Source: Ahaetulla prasina (taxonomy: Eukaryota; Chordata; Lepidosauria; Squamata; Colubridae). From it: a stretch of 64,000 nt of DNA. Every line of letters begins with the position of its first letter. Position 1 is the stretch's first letter. The position numbers and the translations under genes are program-made. A model generated the notes under the pieces. It was not told the origin of the DNA and did no database searches. It was given only the letters and a program-made list of their open reading frames with translations. Where the stretch lies: assembly GCF_028640845.1 (NCBI RefSeq), contig NC_080542.1, positions 19,076,283 to 19,140,282 of the forward strand, written 5' to 3'. Shown here in pieces: positions 32,641 to 42,254 of this stretch.

Positions 32641-33596
32641 TAACACCTGTTTTTTCTGACACTGACAATTTGCTTATGACAACCTACTAATTAAGACTAA
32701 GCAATGCATGATCCAATCTATTCTTACATGGCAGTGCTATATTTACATGGTCTAAGACAGAATTGCTCTAACTTCTGAACTGAGTCAAAGAGTGTTTTGA
32801 AATAGCCGAGAGACCTACCATAATACACACAGAATTAGTAACTTGGAGGACGAAAGAGACCCCCCCCCAAAAAAAAAGATAATTGACCAAAAATGTAAAC
32901 ACTTCTTTAACCCGAGATCACTTATTCCCTGAAAGAGTAGGATCAGGGTTAGAAGAATAGATCATAGGAATACTAAATAGCTTTCATAATTGGTTGGACC
33001 ACCTGACCACGTCCTGTTATTATCTCTTCAGAGGCTTAGACTGGATCAAGTTATCATTATACTGCCAAATTTGAAAGATAGCTGTTGTTTTCCGTAACCT
33101 AGCGTGAATATAGCCTCTGAGTCCCACACGTCTCCTAAGGGCCGTCTGGAAGTCCCAGCTTCAGGCTTCTTGTGGTTCACAAACTTGGGTTTTGCCACAA
33201 ATCCCTTCCAAATCTTTTCCTGTTATCATTCATGCCTGCAGTCTAAAGACACACAGGGCCTGGCAGATAGCTTGCATCCTTGTCATACAATCGTGGCATG
33301 GGAAAATTCACAGGCTGACCTTGTCATTCCAGGCAGCCCTGGCGGCTTGTTTCTTTTCTCAGGACCACAGCAGAGGTGGGGTGTGCAACCACTCTCAGCG
33401 ATGGATATGTTGAATTACAACAATATGCCTTTTCGTTAGCTGAATCATTCCCAATGTCCGATATGAGACAAATGTGTAGGAAATGGCTTGATTTGCAAAA
33501 CAAAAAAGGGCTACTTGAGCAAAGGAATCCTGGCATTTACAAAATAATTTTGACTTCCCCAGTTACTTCCTTCCAAGATATCGGCTGCAAATAATG

Positions 33597-33775
33597 GAAT
33601 AGAATAGAATAGAGTAGAGTAGAGTAGAGTAGAGTAGAGTAGAGTAGAATAGAATAGAATAGAATAGAATAGAATAGAATAGAATAGAATAGAATAGAAT
33701 AGAATAATTTATTGGCCAAGTGTGACTGGACACACAAGGAATTTGTCTCGGATGCAGAAGCCGGAGTTACACAAT
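33597..33775 (-). mobile_element. LINE 3' end, antisense, with expanded AATAG/GAGTA array (copy B)
   Basis: About 21 pentamers at 33597-33706, with a central block of GAGTA variants, precede AATTTATTGGCCAAGTGTGA. The flanking sequence is otherwise the same as copy A at 31947-32030. Confidence 0.9.
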
Positions 33776-33920
33776 CACAAATTGTAGGATCCTGGCAAGC
33801 AGGTAGTCTGCAAATTGGTATGGCTTCATTTTCATTTTGCTTTGCAAATCACCTTTAATATTACTCAAGGAAACTCAGACACACGGTGGTGGGTAGAATG
33901 GCGTTCAATCACCAAAGGCA

Positions 33921-33985
33921 GTATAGGTAGTCCTTGGCTTCACAGCAGTTCATTTAGTGACCAAAGTTGCAATAGTGCTCTGCCT
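33921..33985. mobile_element. TA-flanked MITE terminus fragment
   Basis: TATAGGTAGTCCTTGGCTTC through TTCATTTAGTGACCAAAGT is only the first 60 bp of the family. Confidence 0.6.
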
Positions 33986-34146
33986 GCTTATTATGGGAAT
34001 TGGTTCCTACGCAATGAAAACCCCACAGATTTCATTGCTCCTTTTTTATTCCTGGCAGAGCTGTTTCTTTTCCAGCAGGCGAGGGCTGTGGTGGACAGCC
34101 AAGTTTCGTATTGTTTCTCCTCCTCACCCCTTCTTTTTCCCACTAG

Positions 34147-34255
34147 GAACCAAAAACATAATTGAGGCCTGTGTCACTCAAGGAACCCAATATCTGATTT
34201 ACACCAGCAGCATGGAGGTTGTAGGACCTAACATAAAAGGCAATCCTTTCTACAG
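34147..34255 (+). CDS. HSD3B7: HSD3B7 coding exon 3 (catalytic serine region)
   Basis: Completes Gly102 and encodes [20 protein letters not shown] followed by [15 protein letters not shown] and two bases of Arg138. YTSSMEVVG is the signature strand of the family; Ser122/123 supply the catalytic-triad serine that positions the substrate hydroxyl. The acceptor CCCACTAG|G has a strong pyrimidine tract (TTCTTTTTCCCAC). The donor is CTACAG|GTATG. Phase 1 in, phase 2 out. The peptide matches mammalian HSD3B7 more closely than the steroidogenic HSD3B1/2 type. Confidence 0.94.
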
Positions 34256-34275
34256 GTATGAATTGCTTATTTTTA

Positions 34276-34278
<3 letters not shown>

Positions 34279-34352
<74 letters not shown>

Positions 34353-34354
34353 TA
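34279..34354 (+). repeat. (CTA)n(ATA)n microsatellite beside exon 3
   Basis: About 12 CTA/TAC trinucleotides followed by about 13 ATA units, starting only 24 bp after the exon 3 donor. Confidence 0.95.
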
Positions 34355-34554
34355 GCGCTCCAATAGACCAAGAGAACTGAGGAGTTTTTTTACAATTTCT
34401 ATTGTCTATAGAGATTCTCAGTCACCAAAGGTGCTTTTTCTGGAGGAGACTGAACTTTCTCATTTTTTCTTTGAAGACGTTTCGCTTTTCATCCAAGAGG
34501 CTTCTTCAGCTCTGACTGGATGGTGGGGAATGGAAGGATTTGTATTCTTTGCAG

Positions 34555-35124
34555 CAGTGGTGAAATCTGAAACCGTTTACTACGGTTTCGCTGGCTGTAC
34601 ATGTGCGCTGTGCACACATGTACAGCATCTTACTACACAGCAAATGCAAGGTGCATGCGTGCGCAGTGCACACCAAAAGGAGGCATGGAGTAAGTAGAAC
34701 AGCATGAGGAGAGAATGATCAGCTGTGGCGTGTGAGCTTTTTTTTAACTTTTAAAAGCATTTTAAATTGCTTTTAATAGGCTGATAATCAGGCAGCTCAG
34801 CTGTAATCATCAGAGCCTTTTTTTAACCTTTTAAAAGCATTTCTTTACAATCTATTCAATCGAATAGGTTGTAAAAAAAATTCTTTTAAAAGTAAAAAAA
34901 AAGGCTCCGATGATCGCATAGCTCAGGTGTGATCGTCAGACCCTCTTTTTTTTTACTTTTAAAAGCATTTTTTAAAAGAAGCAGCAAGCGGCAAGCAGGC
35001 GACTGGGCAATTGGGTGGGCATGGGCAGGGGGGCAGGGATTTTTGCTACCGGTTCTCCGAACCACCTGCCATCATCGCTACTGGATCAGCTGATCCAATC
35101 CGAAACGGGAGCATTTCACTCCTG
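34555..35124. mobile_element. hAT-like element (GAAATC type), perfect 8-bp TSD
   Basis: Starts CAGTGGTGAAATCTG and ends GCATTTCACTCCTG, flanked by CTTTGCAG at 34547-34554 and 35125-35132. The interior contains TTTTAAAAGC repeats in both orientations and GCTACCGGTTCTCCGAACCA. Inserted in the left arm of the foldback element. Confidence 0.9.
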
Positions 35125-35180
35125 CTTTGCAGACAGCTGGTCATTTGCATTCTTTATAGAGTTGTTGATACCACTTGGAG

Positions 35181-35686
35181 CAGTGGTTCTCAACCTTTAT
35201 AGTGCTGCGACCCCTTTAATACAATTCCCCACGATGTGACGACCCCTTTAATACAATTCCCCACGATGTGGCGACCCCAACCGTAAAATTATTTTCATTT
35301 TGAATTTATCACGCCTGAAGCTGTATTGGCTAGCGATCTGAACTGCTTGTGATTGCCTTGAGGACGGAGGCAATAAAGCGGAGACTCCTCCCCTATTAAG
35401 TTTATTGCGCCTGAAGCCAGATTAGGCTAGCGATTGGGAGTGATTGCAGCTGGCTTAAGAGGAAGACATCAGAGCAAAGATTTCTCTCTTTTTTAATTCA
35501 TTGCGCTTGAAGCCGAATTCGGCTAGCGATTTGAAGAGCCTGCAGCTGGCTTGTGTAGTCAACCAATGGAGCACGATTCTTCGACTCGCAAGTATACTTC
35601 CCATATTTCCGATGGTCTTAGGCAACCCCTGGCAAATCGTCATTCGACCCCCAATGGGGTCCCGACCCACAGGTTGAGAACCGCTG
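35181..35686. mobile_element. hAT (Charlie-like termini) non-autonomous element, copy 1
   Basis: Starts CAGTGGTTCTCAACCT and ends AGGTTGAGAACCGCTG, matching the terminal sequence common in hAT-Charlie-type elements. Flanked by perfect ACTTGGAG at 35173-35180 and 35687-35694. Three GCCTGAAGCC...GGCTAGCGAT blocks recur inside. No transposase. Confidence 0.95.
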
Positions 35687-36188
35687 ACTTGGAGGCTTGT
35701 CTGTGTCCTAAGGGTCACCTGAGTAATGCACATGTGGGTGGAGCCTTCTTGGAACAGCTGAAAGGACTGTGTTGTGAAGTTCTGCTTTCTGTAGGTTGTT
35801 TTTCTCTGTTGTTTGCACCTCAAACTGACAACACAGACTCATCCCCGACAGCCTGCGCCTGTGTTCAACAGTGAAGGAACACAGAGCAGTGAAAAACATC
35901 TTTCAGAAAGCACAGCTCTACAACACAGTCCTTGCAGCAGTTCCAAGAAGGCTACACACCCATTTGCACTACTCAGGTGACCCTGAGGACACAAAAAAAC
36001 TTCCAAGTGGCCTCAACTATTCTCTAAAAAGAATGCAAATGATCAGCTGTCTGCAAGGAGTATAAATCCTTCCATTCCCCACCATCTAGTCAGAGCTGAA
36101 GAAGCTTCTTGGATGAGAAGCGAAACATCTTCGAAGAAAAAACAAGAAAAATATAATTTCTTTGAATTTCCCTTGGGATGGACTAGAA

Positions 36189-36983
36189 CAGTGGTTCTCA
36201 ACCTTTATAGTGCTGCGACCCCTTTAATACAATTCCCCACGATGTGGCGACCCCAACCGTAAAATTATTTTTTTTAGGCAGCGATCTCAACATGCCTCAG
36301 CAGCCGCAGAAGGGGAAAAAAAGCGGCAAACTGTTTTTTTGAATTTATCGCACCTGAAGCCGTATTGGCTAGCGATCTGAACTGCTTGCGATTGCCTTGA
36401 GGACAGAGGCATTAAAGTGGAGACTCCTCTCCTATTAAGTTTATCGCGCTTGAAGCCAGATTAGGCTAGCGATTGGGAATGATTGCAGCTGGCTTGAGAG
36501 GGAGACATCAGAGCAAAGATTTCTCTCTTTTTTAATTCATATTCTGATTGTTGTATTTAGTATTTAGGCAATTTAGTCCTCAATGTCTTGTTGCCTTGGC
36601 TCTGCTCTCTGGCTAGCTCTCATGAATGGCTTTGTTCCCCTGCGATCTCCGCTAACAAAATCCTCGTCACCAGTGTTGTATTTGCAAAACAACAGCAAGA
36701 AGTGAGGCAACGCAGGAGAACCATTAACAGTTCTTTTATTAACTACAAACAATTAACTGAGGTGAGCAAGCGAGCAAGCTCTAAACTGACAGCCCTTTTA
36801 TATTGGAGCTGTCAACAGCTCAGCCAATAGGAGCTCCTTAATTCTCCTGCCGGCTATAGCATCAGCAGTTAACCAATCAACTGCTGGTTACTGGTCATGT
36901 GTTCTCCAGCCGAACACAACATTGATGGTCTTAGGCGACCCCTGGCAAATTGTCATTCGACCCCCAATGGTTGAGAATCGCTA
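36189..36983. mobile_element. hAT (Charlie-like termini) element, copy 2, carrying a solo LTR
   Basis: Starts CAGTGGTTCTCAACCT and ends GGTTGAGAATCGCTA, flanked by GACTAGAA at 36181-36188 and 36984-36991. It is extended by an LTR insertion at 36549-36921 and has lost some interior next to it. Confidence 0.95.
36549..36921 (-). mobile_element. Solo LTR nested in hAT element
   Basis: Starts TGTTGTATTTAG and ends GAACACAACA, so TG...CA with an inverted TGTTG/CAACA. Flanks CTGAT and TTGAT both fit decay of the host CCGAT, as seen in copy 1 of the hAT element. TTTTATTAACT inside is an inverse polyadenylation-like signal, suggesting minus orientation. Confidence 0.7.
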
Positions 36984-37439
36984 GACTAGAAGGTGACCAA
37001 GATCCCTTTCAATCCTACTATTCTGTTTTAATTTGGTCAACTTTGGAGTTTCTTATTCTTTTGAGTCTTCTCACACTGTTTAGCTATTGAAGGGCCTAGA
37101 CATGCATATTTTTTTAAATAGAAGCAAACCTCTCAAGAGTTAACTTGAGTTTCAGTGTTGGCTGTAAATAACAGGGAGTTCCCCTGATTTAGACCCACAT
37201 GTTTTGGCCCTAATCAAGGGTTTCCCTGGGTTCTCCTAGCAACAGGGATACAGTTACTAACAGTCACCGTGGAGACAAGCCAGGAAGGAATTTTAAAGGC
37301 CTAACGCTCTCTATGGGTGTGGGCCAATGGCTCTGCTCTCCTTCTAACAAGTAGGAAAAGTTGACTGTTGTTCGTGGTTAGAAGCTTAGTCACCCCAAGG
37401 CTTGCAAATTTGAAAAATTTTCACTGCAGGGTGAAAGGG

Positions 37440-38357
37440 ATCTTCAATCATTCCGTTATAATGGCGCTGAAAAAAATGACTTATGGCCGTTTTTCATGCT
37501 TATTATGACCATTGCAGAATTCCCAGGGTCACACGTGATCAAAATTTGGATGCTTGACAACTGGTTCATATTTATGACGGTTGCAGATTCCCGAGGTCAT
37601 GGTGATACCCTTTTGCGACTGTAAAGTCCCAGATATTTCCTGAGCTACTGAAATGCCAAAGAGAGTGGGACTCGAAACGAGGCCTGCAAAAAATATCAGC
37701 TTTTTATTCTTTGGCCAAAATAAAAAGCCTGGGAGATACTATTTCCAAAACACAGACACACACTGCAAGAGTGGCTCAGAGTATTATATATATTTTTTGC
37801 CGATAGAAACAAAGTTTATCCAATCAGACAAAGGTTCGTCACCAACGTGATCTTTCTTTGTTCAGGACTCTGTCTCTGTCCATGCTTTGCTAACTTACAG
37901 AGTATCCCTTGTCCTTGTACGTTTGGGCTCCTAGGCAGCGCCCCCCACCCCATCGATGGAGCAGCATTGTTCCTGGGAACTGTCTCCAAGGATGTGCCTA
38001 GCTCTGAAACAAATTGCAGAAGCGAGAAACCAGATAGAAAAGAATACAATTCTCTTACAGAATGAATTCCTAACAGATGATTCCCAACCATAGCAAAATA
38101 GTACAAGCAGCTTCTTTAACAGAAGCAAAAGTTAGATTGATTTGTGTCAATATGGCCTTTCATGACCTTCTGACAACCAAAATCAGTGGGGTATCCAGAT
38201 TCACTATACAACCATCTTACTAACTTAACAGCGGCAGTGATTAACAGCTGTTGCAAGAAAGGTTGTAAAATGGGGCAACACTCGCCTAACAACCGTCTTG
38301 CTTATGCGATAGAAATTTGGAGCTCAATTGTGGTCATAAGTCGAGGATTGCCTGTGT
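37440..38357. mobile_element. TA-flanked MITE (GGTAGTCC family) split by an insertion
   Basis: The first half lies at about 37440-37620 (GCGCTGAAAAAAATGACTTA, then ATTTATGACGGTTGCAG). The second half, about 38158-38357, ends AAGTCGAGGATTGCCTGTG. The break is at TTTTGCGAC / CATGACCTTCTGAC. Confidence 0.72.
37621..38157 (-). mobile_element. Unclassified insertion in MITE, possible solo LTR
   Basis: A 0.54-kb segment starts TGTAAAGTCCCAG and ends near GTGTCAATATGG. It contains CTTTTTATTCTTTGG (inverse polyadenylation-like) and TATCCAATCAG (CCAAT-like). Host flanks CCTTTTGCGAC and CCTTTCATGAC look like duplicated target sequence. Length and signals fit an LTR, but the ends are not clean. Confidence 0.4.
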
Positions 38358-38477
38358 ACTTGTACTTTTAATGGATGCATATAGGAAAAACCTATTAGAT
38401 ACAACACTTTCCGTCATGGGGGAGTCAAGAGAAGCAACAGACTTCACCTCCTCTTTTCTTCCCCATATCATCTAAGG

Positions 38478-38952
38478 CAGTGGTTCTCAACCTTTATAGT
38501 GCTGCGACCCCTTTAATACAATTCCCCATGATGTGGCGACCCCCAACCGTAAAATTATTTTCGTTTTGAATTTATCGCTCCTGAAGCCATATTGGCTAGC
38601 GATCTGAACTGCTTGCGATTGCCTTGAGGACGGAGGCATTAAAGCGGAGACTTCTTCCCTTTTAAGTTTATTGCGCCTGAAGCCAGATTAGGCTAGTGAT
38701 TGGGAGTGATTGCAGCTGGCTTGAGAGGGAGACATCAGAGCAAAGATTTCTCTCTTTTTTAATTGATCACGCCTGAAGCCGAATTCGGCTAGCGATTTTA
38801 AGAACCTGCAGCTGGCTTATGAAGTCAACCATTGGAGCACGATTCTTCAACTCGCAAGTATACTTCCCATATTTCCGATGCTCTTAGGCAACCCCTGGCA
38901 AATCGTCATTCGACCCCCAAGGGGGTCCCAACCCCCAGGTTGAGAACCGCTG
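38478..38952. mobile_element. hAT (Charlie-like termini) non-autonomous element, copy 3
   Basis: Starts CAGTGGTTCTCAACCT and ends AGGTTGAGAACCGCTG, flanked by perfect ATCTAAGG at 38470-38477 and 38953-38960. Same interior as copy 1, with a few substitutions. Confidence 0.95.
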
Positions 38953-39157
38953 ATCTAAGGGTTCAGGAGTGTTATCCTCTCCTCTGTAATGCAGGGGGCA
39001 GCAGCCACTGTAGCAATTGCACTGGATTTAAATGAATGGTGCTAAAGTGTATTTAAGACACAGAACTGTTAACTGTAACCTGGTTAACTTCTCTTGGTCT
39101 CACCTATTGCAAGCACAGGGTTTTGATAGCCTGTGATGCTTTCTTCCTTGTTTGCAG

Positions 39158-39257
39158 GGGCAATGAGGACATGACATATGAGGCCATCCACCACCATCCT
39201 TACCCACTTAGCAAAGCCAAGGCAGAGGGTCTGGTCATCAAAGCCAATGGGCAACTG
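39158..39257 (+). CDS. HSD3B7: HSD3B7 coding exon 4 (catalytic Tyr-x3-Lys)
   Basis: Completes Arg138 and encodes [20 protein letters not shown] followed by [13 protein letters not shown]. Tyr153 and Lys157 (YPLSK) form the YxxxK catalytic pair of short-chain dehydrogenases. GNED is family-specific. The acceptor is CTTGTTTGCAG|G and the donor is CTG|GTAAGC. Phase 2 in, phase 0 out. Confidence 0.94.
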
Positions 39258-39499
39258 GTAAGCTAGAACTTGAGAGAGGAGTTTGAATGTCTTCTAATTA
39301 ACTGACCCATGCTTCTTGGCATCTTTCTATCTCAAACCCTGTCTGCCTGTAGTGATTTCCTTGAAACTGGCACTCTGCAAAAGATTCAGACAGTGTGTGG
39401 TGACTGTGGATTGATCTGTGCAGAGCAGGTCATGTTATCTGCAGAGTACAGGGGTGGAGGAAACTATTTGAAGCAGCTGTTCCTATGTATATACTTATA
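39258..39499. other. Start of intron 4, no recognised feature
   Basis: Short intron portion without identifiable repeats. Confidence 0.35.
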
Positions 39500-39760
39500 T
39501 GGTTTATTTATTTGGCCAAGTGTGATTAGATACACAAGGAATTCGTCTCTGGTGCAGAAGCACTTAGCATACTTGCCAAACAACACAGTATAATAATAAT
39601 ACTGAAGTGTACAGCCAATAAGGAGGAAGTAAAAATAATAAAAGGGATAAATAATAATCCTGCAGCCACACCCTATGAGTTCATATACATACACACCAGG
39701 CAAAAAACCTCACACACTTAGTAGTCATTCTATTTTGTCAGCTGTGAGAATTAGGTGTTC
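39500..39760 (-). mobile_element. LINE 3' end fragment, antisense, without pentamer array
   Basis: GGTTTATTTATTTGGCCAAG and ATACACAAGGAATTCGTCTC are the inverse of the 3' end at 19300-19500. The copy continues to about 39760 with decayed 3' UTR sequence. Confidence 0.7.
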
Positions 39761-40339
39761 AGCAGAGTGAGGGCACAAGGGAAGAAAATGTCTAGTTGTC
39801 TTAGCGTAGAATGCTGTATAGTGCTGTTACACTGCCTTCCCTTTGTTCTTTTCCCCTAGTCATTTTTGTGGGCTTTGAACCCTAGACCCCTTGGTCTAAT
39901 GCTGTTGTTTTGATTAAGTGGTGAAGGAAGGCCCAGATTCAAATCCATCCTCAATGATGGAATTTCATTGGGTGACCCTGGCCCATATATTGCCTCAGCG
40001 CAATCTACCTTGTTGAGCTTTTAATGGAGTTCAATTGGAGAAGCCCAGGTGTAGTCCGCTTTCAGCTATGAAACTTCACAGGAGAAGTGATTTTGGGCCT
40101 TGGTGTTCCTCTCCATTGGCCCAACCTATCTCACATGCTTGTTGTTAGGAGAAGCCACAAGGAAGGATGGATAGATCCCTTGTTTGAATCTCCAGGGAAA
40201 CCTGGGATGAAGGTCCAGTAAACTAACACCTAGATAAACACTTCACCACCAACTTCCAACTTTCCCTTGATGGTGGGTTGTCTACCCACAACATGCTCAG
40301 ATGTGCCAATCAGCAACAGAAAATATTTTTTTTCTGCAG

Positions 40340-40502
40340 ATGCCGAACGGGAAGCAGCTAGTTACTTGTGCCCTTCGTCCAACGGGCATCTATGGGGAGA
40401 ACCATCTGCTGATGAAGGAGTTTTATGAGAAAGGGTTAAAGACAAAGAAGTACATGATCCGGGCCATCCCAGCCTCTGTGGAGCATGGCAGGGTCTATGT
40501 AG
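40340..40502 (+). CDS. HSD3B7: HSD3B7 coding exon 5 (substrate-binding segment)
   Basis: Encodes residues 172-225 and the first base of Gly226. The peptide includes LVTCALRPTGIYGENHLLMK and IRAIPASVEHGRVYV. TCALRPTGIYGE is the conserved loop contacting the cofactor nicotinamide and steroid; VEHGRVYVGN is also family-specific. The N-terminal MPNGKQ replaces VRGGLP of mammals. The acceptor is TTTTTTTTCTGCAG|A and the donor is GTAG|GTAAGT. Phase 0 in, phase 1 out. Confidence 0.94.
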
Positions 40503-40619
40503 GTAAGTTATGATGGTGCCTGGTGCATTTTTAACCCTCCTTCTTTTATTTAGATACTTTTACTCTTCTTGGGCATGTTCCTGTATGTATGTATATCAAG
40601 TTCTGAACTTCTTAAGAAC

Positions 40620-40975
40620 TGTGAAGTCCTTAGTGCCCTCTGAGCTTGGCTGTTTGCTTGCAGACATTTCATTATCCTACTAGGTAATATCATCAATGCC
40701 AGGGAAGGTGGAGTTTGCTCCCTGTTTATATGCAGTAATTTTCCCTGCCTTTGTTGGTAGTGTGTATTTTTTTTCCTTGGTAGTTCCTTGATTAGGGTAC
40801 TATTTTCTACTTGATTGTTTCTCAGATGTCACACCTCCACTAACACTGGCAGGGCAAACTCCTGTAAATAAACAGGGAGGAAACTCTGCATTCCTTTGCA
40901 ATGATGATATTATCTAATCAGGTAATGAAATGTCTGAAAGCAAACAACCAAGCTCAGAGAGCACCAGGAACCCCA
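40620..40975. mobile_element. Foldback copy of the Penelope-like terminal repeat
   Basis: Left arm GAGCTTGGCTGTTTGCTTGC ... AGGTAATATCATC and right arm GATGATATTATCTAATCAGG ... GCAAACAACCAAGCTC are inverse copies flanking an inner AGTTTGCTCCCTGTTTATAT / GTAAATAAACAGGGAGGAAACT pair. Each arm holds a decayed version of the hammerhead-like core at 462-502; here CTGATGA reads TTGATGA or ATGATGA and GAAAC reads GAAAT. Confidence 0.75.
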
Positions 40976-41583
40976 CAATTCAACCCTAAACTGCAGATAT
41001 TATATTTCTTCTTAAGACTTCTTAAGAACCATTGCCCTACTCTGCTTTTAAGTATATCTCAGAATTACCATTTGGTGGTCAAAACTCTTGGATATAAATT
41101 TCAAACCCAAGAAACAAGCCTGATATGGATTCATATTAATTTGACATGTTATTCAGGTTCTCAAAATTTGGGATACCCTGGGCCCTTAAAGGAAAAAAAT
41201 GAATGTATGCAAACTTTTCTCCCCCATGAATTAAAAATGTTTAGATTATTTAGGATAGATGAAAATCAAATTCATACCTTAGTATTTCTTGTTGCATTTC
41301 TCAAACTTTCCAAGCCAGCAACCACCTTCCTTTTGCAAGAAAAAAAAGGAGCAAAGTTTGCAGTGAGTCATGACATTGTTTGCATTTTGTCTGCCTGATC
41401 AGATTTCAATTATTTTTTTAAAGTGTGTAGCCCACATCAGTTACTTATGACTTCCTCAGAGATTCGGACAGGAAATTTGAAAACTCATGTTGTAAAATAT
41501 TTTTTTTAAAAAAGGAAACTACTTCAGTTTAGCTGCTGGATTTATTTGCTATCTCCATTCCTGTATAACCAAAAGGCCTAACC
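40976..41583. other. Intron 5 sequence, no recognised feature
   Basis: A 165-residue open frame (40901-41398) spans part of it. It overlaps the foldback arm, has no recognised domain and lacks conserved splice context, so I leave it unannotated. Confidence 0.35.
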
Positions 41584-41713
41584 CAGGGCTGTCAAACTCG
41601 CAGCCTGCAGGCTGGATGCATCACATGCTGGCCACAGCCATGCCCTGTTTAGCAAAGGGGGGGGGATCACAATATGTCACATGACACCGTGATGACACAA
41701 ATTTGATACCCTA
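41584..41713. mobile_element. Short hAT-like element (TGTCAAACTC type)
   Basis: Starts CAGGGCTGTCAAACTC and ends AAATTTGATACCCTA. Flanks GCCTAACC (41576-41583) and TCCTAACC (41714-41721) match at 7 of 8 bases. Related to 45025-45406. Confidence 0.8.
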
Positions 41714-41764
41714 TCCTAACCCTTTCCCCAAAATCCCCATCCCTAGTATGAACTGGGAAATAAC

Positions 41765-41940
41765 AGAATAATGGAGTTGGAAGGGACCTTGGAGGTCTTC
41801 TAGTCCAACCCCGTGTTCAAGCAGGAGACCCTAGGCCACTCCAGACAAATAGTTGCCCAATCTCGTCTTAAAAACCTCCGGTTTTGGAGCTTCCACAACT
41901 TCTGCAGGCAAGTTATTCCACTGATTATTCTAAATTTCTC
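41765..41940 (-). mobile_element. CR1 3' end fragment
   Basis: AATAATGGAGTTGGAAGGG through GCAAGTTATTCCACTGATTA is the inverse of the CR1 3' terminus. Confidence 0.85.
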
Positions 41941-42254
41941 AAAAAACAGCAACAACCCAAACACAACTGTATACACACACGCACAAACACTTCCACACAC
42001 GCACAAGCAAAGACAATCCCTATTTCAGTGTGTTGTGTGATCGGATCTTGTGTTAAGACTTAATTTGCAGATTGTATGAAGCACTATTTTAGAAATACAT
42101 TTGAGGTCTTATCCCTGCTGTGTTGGCTTGAGTAAACAGTGTTGCATTATTGTGTCTCCGTGTTATCTCTGTATTTTCACAAAAGTGACTGTTGGCTAGT
42201 GAAATGTCTCTCGCTTGGTAATATTTCTGGTCTCCTGACTTGCCCCTTCTGTAG

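Larger units (their letters stand above)
32087..33838 (+). repeat. Large duplication, copy B, with internal mosaic
   Basis: Matches copy A except that 32434-32640 replaces the 617 bp at 30378-30994. The replacement is assembled from MITE pieces resembling 29820-29912 and from a repeat of 30288-30377. It is followed by faithful copy of 30995 onward. Ends at TTTTCATTTT, 33829-33838. Confidence 0.92.
34406..36145. mobile_element. Large foldback element interrupted by two hAT-like insertions
   Basis: Left-arm blocks mirror right-arm blocks in order: GACGTTTCGCTTTTCATCC with GGATGAGAAGCGAAACATC; ATGGTGGGGAATGGAAGGAT with ATCCTTCCATTCCCCACCAT; CACCTGAGTAATGCACATG with CATTTGCACTACTCAGGTG; TTCTTGGAACAGCTG with CAGTTCCAAGAA. 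Excluding insertions the element is about 650 bp with arms near 300 bp and the loop around 35815-35875. It is a long version of the family also seen at 12515 and 43667. Confidence 0.85.

Noticed and set aside
31457..33439. Identical 111-residue frames in the two duplication copies
   Set aside because: Identity comes from the DNA duplication; no homologue or splice context was recognised, and the frames contain no domain.
40901..41398. 165-residue frame in HSD3B7 intron 5
   Set aside because: It begins in a foldback arm, lacks a recognised domain and lies between confirmed exons.
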